The position numbers and the translations under genes are program-made. From the NCBI RefSeq assembly GCF_007183175.1, contig NZ_AP019807.1, positions 4,274,001 through 4,338,000 of the forward strand: 64,000 bases of DNA. The letters are read 5' to 3'. How positions within the stretch are numbered: position 1 is the first letter of the stretch; every line of letters begins with the position of its first letter. This DNA comes from Microbulbifer sp. GL-2 (lineage in GTDB: Bacteria > Pseudomonadota > Gammaproteobacteria > Pseudomonadales > Cellvibrionaceae). This document shows, piece by piece, positions 18,193 to 25,979 of the stretch. The notes beneath the pieces are model-generated. The model did not search any database, was not told the origin of the DNA, and worked only from the letters and a program-made list of their open reading frames with translations.

Positions 18193-18762
18193 CTAATGAG
18201 GCAACAGCCTTAATGAAAGCCCCCCTACCCTCTCCCCCAGATACTGGGCGGTAAGGAGATCCAGCTGATGTAAACCCCCATCTCTCTCCGCAACAGCAAC
18301 AAGGCCCGACTGACAGCCTCCGCGGTTTCTCCCCTTCCCTTCCGAATCAGTCAAAATACCCAGAGGAGCCCAAAGCATCCCCGTTTGCGCAGCAAATATT
18401 TGCATAGTCTGAATAGTATTCAGCTGGTCGCCGCTGAAGTTTCCACCGATAGTAAAACCTGCTGCCAGCTTGTCCATCCAACTGCGATCACTGTATCGTT
18501 CACTCGCTGTATCCATAAAAGCCTTAAACTGCGCCGAGACACATCCCATAAAAGTAGGTGAGCCCAGCACTATCGCTTTGCAACGATCCAGCTGGACCAT
18601 GAGTTCAGAATTTCTATAGCGTCCAAGTTGAATATCCTCCCCTAGAATAGTGAGCTCTACGCCCTCACAGCCAGATACATTATTTACTCCCTCAACAACG
18701 GCTTGTGCTAAACCTCTGGTACTGTCACAAACAGAATGATACACAACACCAACTTTACTCAT
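18193..18762 (-). CDS. Flavodoxin-family / NAD(P)H-dependent FMN reductase-like protein
   Basis: The 189-residue protein has a flavodoxin fold. VGVVYHSVCDSTRGLAQAV is the FMN phosphate-binding loop, AIVLGSPTFMGCVSAQFKAF is the loop after strand 3 seen in WrbA and related reductases, and AAGFTIGGNFSGDQLNTIQTM is the next strand and loop. Likely role: FMN-dependent reduction of quinones or a similar acceptor; the substrate is unknown. It overlaps the upstream acetyltransferase gene by 4 bases (ATGA), so they form one operon. The C-terminal ~40 residues are Gly, Leu and Arg rich and less typical. Confidence 0.8.
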   Translation of the reverse strand: MSKVGVVYHSVCDSTRGLAQAVVEGVNNVSGCEGVELTILGEDIQLGRYRNSELMVQLDRCKAIVLGSPTFMGCVSAQFKAFMDTASERYSDRSWMDKLAAGFTIGGNFSGDQLNTIQTMQIFAAQTGMLWAPLGILTDSEGKGRNRGGCQSGLVAVAERDGGLHQLDLLTAQYLGERVGGLSLRLLPH

Positions 18763-19643
18763 GACACCTCCCGGTTCATAAGGAGATCCTTGCCTTTCAC
18801 CAGCTGGGATAAAGATTTTTCCGGGAAGATAGCCTCAAGTTTTTGCTCAGCTATGAGCCCGGCTGGAACTTCAATACCAAATATATCCAGGAGAGTACGA
18901 CGAAGTTCCTCCACATTCGCCAGCATAATGACACTCTTCGGGCCCACAATTGGCTGGTAACTCAATTGACGATCCAATAACGCATGGCGTCCCTCCGGGA
19001 ACGCCCGCGTTGCAATCAGATGTTGTACAAAACGGGATTCCGGATTAGTACAACAAAACCAGTTGGCAATTTTGTAATCGCCCAAGGTACGGGACCTGAG
19101 ATCAAAGCTGTACATAGATTGCCAAACTCCTTCGACCTTTACTTGCAGAAGGTAATCCTCACCTGTTCGCGTTATTTGATAGGTTCCATGAGGTGTGCTT
19201 TGAGGGGCTGGTGAGTCCAAGCGCACCGGTGCCGTCAGAGTATTACTGCCGAACCCCACATCCACCAGATAGGGGGCCCCACCCACTTCCACCTGTAAAA
19301 TCATGTGGGACTGAGCAGGTTGATGATCCGGAGAAGCTTGCCATAAGACCCGGGCGGCAAGCCCAGTGACAGTAAAACCTACCTGCTGTAACACCTCGCG
19401 CAACAAAGCATTCTGCTCAAAGCAATAGCCCCCTCGCCGGTGCCGCACTAATTTATCCTCAATAGCGGATATCTCAATATCCACCGGGCTTCCAAGAAAA
19501 GAGGTTACATTTTCAAAAGGTATAGTTCGAACATGATGGGTAAGTAGGTCCCTAAGGGTTTGCAGGTCATTGGCGGGCACACCATCGTAGCCAATGCGCT
19601 TAAAATAAGCTTGCAGATCGATATTATTTGCACTCTTTGTCAT
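18759..19643 (-). CDS. nat: Arylamine N-acetyltransferase
   Basis: NAT moves an acetyl group from acetyl-CoA to aromatic amines, hydrazines or related aminophenols. The catalytic triad is visible: Cys74 in RRGGYCFEQN, His113 in QSHMILQV and Asp128 in YLVDVGFG. IPFENV near residue 41 is also a family mark. The ATG at 19643 follows GAGGAG and gives 294 residues, close to the usual 270-290; a frame extension 25 codons upstream lacks a site. Coupling with a flavin reductase suggests a small detoxification or aromatic-nitrogen pathway, which is inference. Confidence 0.92.
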   Translation of the reverse strand: MTKSANNIDLQAYFKRIGYDGVPANDLQTLRDLLTHHVRTIPFENVTSFLGSPVDIEISAIEDKLVRHRRGGYCFEQNALLREVLQQVGFTVTGLAARVLWQASPDHQPAQSHMILQVEVGGAPYLVDVGFGSNTLTAPVRLDSPAPQSTPHGTYQITRTGEDYLLQVKVEGVWQSMYSFDLRSRTLGDYKIANWFCCTNPESRFVQHLIATRAFPEGRHALLDRQLSYQPIVGPKSVIMLANVEELRRTLLDIFGIEVPAGLIAEQKLEAIFPEKSLSQLVKGKDLLMNREVS

Positions 19644-19837
19644 ATGACTAAACTCCTCTTGGCCATTCAACAGTGAAAAACAGTCTATTACCTCAACCTT
19701 GCTTGAGGTCAATACCAAGTAGAAGATTTATCAAATACAGCTCTCGCAATGTCATTATTAAACCCACTGATCATAGATTCCCTACCTGCCTTGATAGCGT
19801 ATGATTGGAAAGTGATTACAGAGACATTTAAGCATTC

Positions 19838-20008
19838 GAATTACTGTTTATAGGTACATCGTCCGGTATACCCACAAAAGATCAAAAAGTAACCGCCCTC
19901 ACATTAATTGAAAGCCAGGGAAAAGACTGGAACCTGATCGACCGTGGGGAAGGCACCCAGCATCAAACCCTCCGAACTAATTTGTCGCTGAGTACACTTA
20001 GTCAATAA
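19838..20008 (+). pseudogene. RNase Z N-terminal relic
   Basis: The reading ELLFIGTSSGIPTKDQKVTA followed by LIDRGEGTQHQTLRTNLS matches the start of ribonuclease Z (ElaC/Rnz), whose members read FLGTSxGxPT and FDCGEGTQxQ. It ends at a TAA before the metal-binding HxHxDH motif, so no active enzyme is possible. Downstream, 20009-20132 stays open (GADGVIISIHGARQLDL, ending DKIPH), but I do not recognise that part. No start codon or ribosome binding site is visible. The gap 20133-20538 holds nothing I can support apart from the promoter region of the next gene. Confidence 0.65.
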
Positions 20009-20538
20009 ATTATTTTAGGTGCCGATGGAGTGATCATTTCAATCCACGGCGCTCGCCAACTCGACTTGAGAGAAGACACTATACCTATAGCTTATAAACT
20101 TAAAGCAACTTACCAGGATAAAATCCCCCACTAATGAAGATCGTACTTAGATCTGGCGCAGATGCAGCAAGTGTCCTAGCATTGGGACCACAGTTCAGTT
20201 TTCTGGGGAGATGCTTCATGTATAGTAATTGTGTACCAGATCAAGAGAGGACAAACCATACCATTTATCTCTTAAAAACGTGGCTAACCCAGGTAATTCA
20301 AAAAGTTTGAACAAAAACTTGTAGTTCTACATGAAAAGGCCAGATTAGCTCTCTGTTAGATACTTAATATTAGCTGGGCTGCTGATTCACAGAGATCTCC
20401 CCTTTCGCAAACTAGCAAACTTTGGTCAGTGCAGATTTCCCCCTGTTTAGAAGAATTATCCCCCTCTACATTTATTCATCCTCCCATGACCAGCCCCTAC
20501 TCTTTAGCCTAAATCACTAAAGAAACAAGGAGATAATT

Positions 20539-21258
20539 ATGGAAAGCTATGAGAAGGCAATAAATCAACAAAAGAGAATCAACATTCTACTCAGTGTGGG
20601 CCTTATTAGTTTGGGGTTATACGTAGCTATTGCCAATTCTGTGACAGAGTTTGAAGAGATTTCAGCAGAACGTATCAATATCGTCGAAAAGAGCGGGCTA
20701 AAGCGCATGGTACTTGCGAACTCAGACAAGGCTCCGGGGGCAGAAAAGTTTGGCAAGGAAGTCTTCCGAACATCCTCACCCAGACCCGGAATGATCTTTT
20801 ATAACGATGAGGGGACAGAAAATGGAGGCTTTATATTCCGGGGGAAAAAGGAAGATGGTACAACTAATCATGGCCTGCACTTATCCTTTGACCGGTACAA
20901 TCAAGACCAAACTTTGATGGTGCAACATATAGAACAACCGAATTATATGGTCACAGGATTAACTGTTATGGATCGCCCGGATCAGGACATGGATTTTGAG
21001 TTAGCCAGGGAGTATATCGAAGCAAAAAAACATGGGAACACGAGAAAAACCAAGAAAATTGCAAAAAAATATGATAAAGAGAAGCTTGGTGGTACTCGAA
21101 GGGCTTTTTATGGGACTCTAAACGGAGATTCAAAACTTCAACTTAATGATGCCGATGGCAATAACCGGATCCAAATGATAGTAACCAAATCTGGAGAGGC
21201 AAAGTTAGAGTTTCTTAGCCCAAAGGGAGAAGTTATCATGAGCCTTCCCCAAAAGTAA
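20539..21258 (+). CDS. Unrecognised membrane-anchored protein
   Basis: A 239-residue protein with a single N-terminal transmembrane helix (INILLSVGLISLGLYVAIA, residues ~13-32) and a polar C-terminal domain that probably faces the periplasm. The soluble part opens with EISAERINIVEKSGLKRMVL and contains GMIFYNDEGTENGGFIFRG and DADGNNRIQMIV, which look like repeated beta-strand units with Asn/Asp turns. A highly charged Lys-rich stretch lies near residues 165-190. I do not know a function. The AAGGAG site is good. The kinase gene follows after 21 bases, so this protein may be a sensor partner for the two-component pair. Confidence 0.75.
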   Translation: MESYEKAINQQKRINILLSVGLISLGLYVAIANSVTEFEEISAERINIVEKSGLKRMVLANSDKAPGAEKFGKEVFRTSSPRPGMIFYNDEGTENGGFIFRGKKEDGTTNHGLHLSFDRYNQDQTLMVQHIEQPNYMVTGLTVMDRPDQDMDFELAREYIEAKKHGNTRKTKKIAKKYDKEKLGGTRRAFYGTLNGDSKLQLNDADGNNRIQMIVTKSGEAKLEFLSPKGEVIMSLPQK

Positions 21259-21279
21259 GTAGAGCGGAATAGTAAAGCC

Positions 21280-22293
21280 TTGAATAAGACAACCATTATC
21301 ATAATAACAGTCTGCTTTTCATTTCTGGTTGTCTTATATTCAGCCATTCTACAAACCGAGCCAGAAGAAACAATAAAAATCCATTACGATGCGCCTTTTT
21401 GGATCGCTATGCAGTGTTTCTGTGCCCAATGGCTTACAGCTAAGTTTCACCAAAAGCTAACCGTCAATTCTAATATCGCTATACCGACCTCCACGCACTA
21501 CATAAAAGTATTTGTACTTAGCAATCTGTGCTTCGTTTTTCCATTAACCGTACTTACTCTACTCATAGAATGGGCCTTCGGTTACCAGGAAATTGACAAA
21601 AGCCACATTTTAGCGCTTACAATCAGCCTTTTTTTATTGCACACACTCAATGGTGGAGCGGTCATTGCCCTGAAACTAATAGAGAATCTGAATTTTCAAC
21701 AATTGGATCTTGAATTAACCAAAAAGGCCTTATTAGAGAATCAGGTCAAGCAGTTACAAAAGCAACTGGATCCTCATTTCTTGTTTAACAATCTCAACAC
21801 CTTATCTGCTCTAATTATATCCAAGCCTGAAATGGCTGAAAATTATCTTGATACATTCACCAATATCTATCGCTATGTTTTCGACAGTCAAAAATTGGAA
21901 ACCATCACTCTAGATCAAGAAATTTCCTTTGCCCAAGACTACATGTCCCTATTAAACCAGCGTTTTGCTGGCGCCTATCATCTTAGCATGGACTACAAAA
22001 GAGAGCTTGATTTGGAATATTTGACCTTACCCTGCTCTCTTCAACTGGCATTGGAGAATGTAATAAAGCACAACCAGGGTGACAAGGAAAACCCATTACC
22101 AATTAAGGTTGAAATTAATGGTGCCTGGCTTAACATCCACAATAAAATCAGACCAAAATCATATGTGAAAGCTTCAAGTGGTTTTGGATTAAAAAACCTA
22201 GAGATTCGATCAAGGTCAATTCTGGGAAAACCCATAGAGCTCAATAAAACAGCCAGTGACTTTACATTGAAAATTCCACTTATCCGCCCATAA
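21280..22293 (+). CDS. LytS/YehU-type sensor histidine kinase
   Basis: A membrane kinase of 337 residues with about four transmembrane helices in the first 135 residues. It has no 5TM-LYT or GAF sensor. The His_kinase (PF06580-type) box is LQKQLDPHFLFNNLNTLSAL with His166 as phospho-acceptor. The ATP lid residues are LALENVIKHN (N-box) and SGFGLKNLEIRSR (G-box). A helical linker at residues 140-165 is likely coiled-coil. The TTG start at 21280 is inferred because no ATG fits the first helix. The cognate LytTR regulator gene begins 13 bases after the stop. Confidence 0.88.
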   Translation: MNKTTIIIITVCFSFLVVLYSAILQTEPEETIKIHYDAPFWIAMQCFCAQWLTAKFHQKLTVNSNIAIPTSTHYIKVFVLSNLCFVFPLTVLTLLIEWAFGYQEIDKSHILALTISLFLLHTLNGGAVIALKLIENLNFQQLDLELTKKALLENQVKQLQKQLDPHFLFNNLNTLSALIISKPEMAENYLDTFTNIYRYVFDSQKLETITLDQEISFAQDYMSLLNQRFAGAYHLSMDYKRELDLEYLTLPCSLQLALENVIKHNQGDKENPLPIKVEINGAWLNIHNKIRPKSYVKASSGFGLKNLEIRSRSILGKPIELNKTASDFTLKIPLIRP

Positions 22294-22306
22294 ATCGAAA
22301 AATATT

Positions 22307-23050
22307 ATGAATATACTAATAATAGAAGACGAGCCATTAGCAGCTGAAAAGTTATCACGATATATACTTAGATATAGCCCTCAGGCAAAAATTCAGGGCC
22401 CGCTCGATAAAGTAGAAGAGGTTAAAGTGTTCTTTAACAAGAATAGACCTTTAGATCTTATTTTTTCCGACATTGAATTACTTGATGGATCTGTATTTCA
22501 ATCTTTAAACGAACTAGACCTGCCGTGCCCAGTTATATTTATCACTGCTTATGATAATTATTGGATGCAAGCATTCCAAAATATGGGAATAGAGTATTTA
22601 CTCAAACCATTCTCTTATAAGCGATTTATAGAGTCCATGATTGCTTTCGAACAACTTAAAGTTGCCTTTTCAAAAAAGTGCTCCACGAAAATAGATACCA
22701 AAAATAGTGACTACAAACGCAGGTTACTACTAAAAAAAAGAAAAAGCATGGAGGTTCTAGATGTAGAAGATATAATTTGCCTACGGGCAAGCAAAGGTAT
22801 AATTATTGCTTACGATAAAAGGGGGTTAAGTCACATTTTAATACAGAATTCAGTTACTGATCTAGAATCTCAATTAAACCCTCAGGACTTTTTCCGAATC
22901 AGTCGCAGTGATATAATCAACATTAAATATATTCAACGATTTGAAAACTATGGCAAGGACACTTTAGCTATCTATTTATTGAATATTGATGAACCACTAA
23001 TTTCCAGCAAGACAAAAAGTTCTAAGTTTCGGCGCTGGCTGACCACTTAA
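22307..23050 (+). CDS. LytTR-family response regulator
   Basis: A 247-residue regulator made of a receiver domain (residues 1-~120) and a C-terminal LytTR DNA-binding domain (~140-240). The acidic pocket is Glu7-Asp8, the phospho-acceptor Asp55 lies in LIFSDIELLDG, and the conserved Lys is in YLLKPFSYKRF. The LytTR part shows VLDVEDIICLRASKGIIIAY and the strongly conserved FFRISRSDIINIKYIQRF. This family usually binds imperfect direct repeats upstream of targets. The efflux operon on the other strand ends 71 bp downstream; its promoter is ~5 kb away, so a regulatory link is only possible. Confidence 0.92.
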   Translation: MNILIIEDEPLAAEKLSRYILRYSPQAKIQGPLDKVEEVKVFFNKNRPLDLIFSDIELLDGSVFQSLNELDLPCPVIFITAYDNYWMQAFQNMGIEYLLKPFSYKRFIESMIAFEQLKVAFSKKCSTKIDTKNSDYKRRLLLKKRKSMEVLDVEDIICLRASKGIIIAYDKRGLSHILIQNSVTDLESQLNPQDFFRISRSDIINIKYIQRFENYGKDTLAIYLLNIDEPLISSKTKSSKFRRWLTT

Positions 23051-23121
23051 CTAATTTTCAGGCATATAAGTCTGTATTTACAAAGGTACCTCACAATTAG
23101 GCAAAGATGGATACCTTTAAT

Positions 23122-24648
23122 CTAATTCAGCAATTTATCCCAATAATGCGTACGTCGAAGTAAATCCTCTATTGTTTCTTCTGGAAGCAGCTCCAAAGGC
23201 ATAAGGCCGTCCTGTATCTGCCAGCCTCCCCCCAAAGATAAATACACTTGTACCAGACTAGTAGCAACCGCACCCTGCGCTACCACCAGTATATCTTGCT
23301 GGTTAAGATTGGACAGCAGGGTAGTAATGACTGTATTAAATTCTATTTCACCACCAATATATTGGGTTAAAGAAAGATCTACGGCTTCTTTAGAAGCCCT
23401 TGCCGCGGTTCTATAAAAGGCCTCCTGCTCTTGTGACTTAAGATATGAAACAATTGCATTCTCGACATCTACCTGTGCCTGCAAAACAACTTGTTGATAA
23501 TCAGAAACCAGCTGTTGGAAAATTGCGTCCTGAAGCCGAATATTACTACGTAGTCGTCCATAGTTGAATATATTCCAATCAAACTCCACAAACATATCCC
23601 AAGCATCACTGCTACCGTTAAGCTGCCCTCCCCTGATATTAATTGCGCCGATCAGTCCACCAATTGAAAAATTTGGGTAGAGTTCTGCTCTTGCCACCCC
23701 TATAAGCTCACCCTGTGCAGCAAGCAGACGTTCAGCTTGACGAATATCCGGGCGCTGCCTCAAAAGGTCTTGAGGCATTCCAATAACTGCTATAGCAGGG
23801 GCATATGGCACTGTTGGAGATACCGAAAGTAAATCATTCAAACTATGAGGGGGCATTCCAAGGAGTATTGCCAGAGTATTTTTAAGCTGCTGAAGAATAA
23901 TCTCCAGCCCTGGTACAGTAGCCTCAGTATTACTGAGTAAGGTCTGGGCCTGCTCAGCATCCAGTGCACTGACTTCGCCAGCTCGAAATTTAACTTCGGC
24001 AATTCTTAAACCCTCCCTCTGTATACGGATGTTTTCCCTTGCAACCTCGAGGCGGCGCTTCACTGTGCGAATATTGATATATGACTGGGCTACTTGGGCA
24101 ATGATTGAGACAAGGAGACCATCATACTCAGCCAAGCTGGCCTCAAAGTCCGCCGCAGCAGAGTTTACAGAGCGCCTTAATTGCCCCCACATATCCAATT
24201 CCCAAGTCAAGTTGAAATTGAAATAGTATTCACTCTGTACATCACCCGGCAACCCTGATCGCACGTATTTTGAACGATCCACAAGCCCCTCAATTTGCTG
24301 CAGCTGGGGATATTGATTACCGATAGCAATGGCCACTATCTGCTGGGCCTGTAGTGCCCTCAAGGCAGCAGATCTCAGTTCCAAGTTATTGTCGATCGCC
24401 TGGGCCACCAGTTCGTCCAGTACTGGATCAGCAAATGCGGATTTCCACCAAAATGGGTTGATTGCTTCCAGAGTATCTAATCGCATGTCAGTTCCATAAA
24501 TCCAAGAATCCTCCACCGTGACAGGAGGCGGCTGATAATCTGGACCTAACATACAACCGCCACTTAAGGAAGTTGAAAGAATACCGACAACTACTTGCAG
24601 GCATAAAGAGCTTATATTATTGAGCTTAAGGTGAGTGCGCCGCTTCAT
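23122..24648 (-). CDS. Outer membrane factor lipoprotein, NodT family
   Basis: A TolC-like outer-membrane channel of 508 residues. The signal peptide ends in a lipobox-like LSGGC with Cys32, followed by MLGPDYQPPPV, the common start of NodT/OprM-type factors. The two OEP halves show the family pattern: WWKSAFADPVLDELVAQAIDNN, cut here to FADPVLDELVAQAIDNN, then QDLLRQRPDIRQAERLLAAQ. It would complete a tripartite pump with the HlyD and FUSC proteins. The start overlaps the end of the upstream hlyD-like gene by 23 bases. Confidence 0.9.
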   Translation of the reverse strand: MKRRTHLKLNNISSLCLQVVVGILSTSLSGGCMLGPDYQPPPVTVEDSWIYGTDMRLDTLEAINPFWWKSAFADPVLDELVAQAIDNNLELRSAALRALQAQQIVAIAIGNQYPQLQQIEGLVDRSKYVRSGLPGDVQSEYYFNFNLTWELDMWGQLRRSVNSAAADFEASLAEYDGLLVSIIAQVAQSYINIRTVKRRLEVARENIRIQREGLRIAEVKFRAGEVSALDAEQAQTLLSNTEATVPGLEIILQQLKNTLAILLGMPPHSLNDLLSVSPTVPYAPAIAVIGMPQDLLRQRPDIRQAERLLAAQGELIGVARAELYPNFSIGGLIGAINIRGGQLNGSSDAWDMFVEFDWNIFNYGRLRSNIRLQDAIFQQLVSDYQQVVLQAQVDVENAIVSYLKSQEQEAFYRTAARASKEAVDLSLTQYIGGEIEFNTVITTLLSNLNQQDILVVAQGAVATSLVQVYLSLGGGWQIQDGLMPLELLPEETIEDLLRRTHYWDKLLN

Positions 24649-25747
24649 CTTGTTCGGCGCTCGCAGTATCGCTCAATATGAGCACTGAACTAGTGAAACC
24701 AACACGAAGCTCCACAAGCTCAGGAGTTTCAGTTAAATGGACTCTAACGGGTATCCTTTGAGCAAGGCGAATCCATTCAAATGTCGGGTTGACTCTCGGT
24801 AGTAGGTCATTACCAGCTGTTCCATCGTCCTGCGCTATCCCCCAGCCAATACTTTCTACATAGCCTTGAAGAGGTCTGTGCGGATAGGCCATCAATGTCA
24901 CTATTGCACGATCTCCTGGCGATATACGTCGGATAAAGGTTTCACGAAAATAGCCTTCTACTCGATAGGTGCTGACATCTACAATCGACAGTGCCGGTTG
25001 ATTGGCTACCGCCTGATCACCAAAGCGAAAGTCTAGATTGGTCACAAAACCCGAAACAGGTGCGATTACAGTAGTATATTCAAGATTAAGCTCCGCCTGG
25101 CGTACCATGGCAAGAGCCGCACGTACACCTGGATTATCTGCTCCAAGGGCTCCAAGTTGTGCCCGAACTCTTGCCAGGTCTGCTTGTGATTGCTCCAGAG
25201 CAGCTATGGATTCGGCAAGGCTGGCCTCTGCACCAGCACGGTATTCTATAGATGATTCATATTCAGCTTCGGCTGCCTGAAGGGATCGCACCGAAGTAGC
25301 GCGCTGCGGAAGCAATTCCCGTTGGCGCTCATACTCAGCCCTGGCTTTGATAATCTCGGCATCCAGTGCATTGATATTACTTTTTGCCAGATCTATCGCT
25401 GCGGAAGATTCACGTAGCCTGGCTTCATAGGCGAGAATATTCTCTCTGTCAGCGTTATAGGTATCGATAGCCTCTTCATACTGAGCCTTGGCCTCTGCTA
25501 AAGCAGCTTCATAGGTTCTTGGATCTATCTGAAACAGAAGCTCTCCCTGGTTGACAAACTGATTATCTTTTATTGGCAACTCAACGACTTGGCCAGAAAC
25601 TCTTGGAGTGACCTGAATTATATCTGCCTGAACTTTTCCATCTCTGGTCCAAGGGTTATTAAGGTACTTCCAAAACTGAAGTACCAACGAAAGTAGAGCA
25701 ATAAAAACTACACCTGCGGTAAAGATGTATTTTCTATACTTCTTCAC
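24626..25747 (-). CDS. HlyD-family membrane fusion protein (AaeA/EmrA-like)
   Basis: The periplasmic adaptor of the pump, 373 residues. An N-terminal transmembrane anchor (residues ~8-25) precedes the biotinyl-lipoyl half-motif VTPRVSGQVVELPIKDNQFV. A long coiled-coil of Ala, Glu and Arg rich helices covers residues ~75-190, and the second half-motif is YTTVIAPVSGFVTNL. A beta-barrel follows with DVSTYRVEGYFRE. The start is GTG at 25747, two bases after the stop of the DUF1656 gene, so translation is coupled. Confidence 0.9.
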   Translation of the reverse strand: MKKYRKYIFTAGVVFIALLSLVLQFWKYLNNPWTRDGKVQADIIQVTPRVSGQVVELPIKDNQFVNQGELLFQIDPRTYEAALAEAKAQYEEAIDTYNADRENILAYEARLRESSAAIDLAKSNINALDAEIIKARAEYERQRELLPQRATSVRSLQAAEAEYESSIEYRAGAEASLAESIAALEQSQADLARVRAQLGALGADNPGVRAALAMVRQAELNLEYTTVIAPVSGFVTNLDFRFGDQAVANQPALSIVDVSTYRVEGYFRETFIRRISPGDRAIVTLMAYPHRPLQGYVESIGWGIAQDDGTAGNDLLPRVNPTFEWIRLAQRIPVRVHLTETPELVELRVGFTSSVLILSDTASAEQDEAAHSP

Positions 25748-25749
25748 TC

Positions 25750-25962
25750 TTATATACCCACAAATATGGAACCGATAAAAACTGAATATATTATGCTCAA
25801 CGAGATAACAACAACCGGAGGATTTGCAAAATATCTCGAAAGGCGATAACGATCCAGAAGCCTTGCAGTCACTAATGCTGCAATTACTCCCAACACCCCA
25901 GCCACCAAAACCGGGGAAAGAAAAAAACCACCTATTGACACATCATGGGGTATCTTTTCCAT
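25750..25962 (-). CDS. DUF1656 small membrane protein (AaeX-like)
   Basis: A 70-residue protein with two transmembrane helices (about residues 12-32 and 47-67). It matches the DUF1656/AaeX family, which is almost always encoded between a FUSC transporter and an HlyD adaptor. Its role in the pump is not known. The opening HDVSIGGFFLSPVLV is typical. Here it lies 17 bases after the FUSC gene. Confidence 0.88.
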   Translation of the reverse strand: MEKIPHDVSIGGFFLSPVLVAGVLGVIAALVTARLLDRYRLSRYFANPPVVVISLSIIYSVFIGSIFVGI

Positions 25963-25979
25963 ACATTAACCTATTTAAC

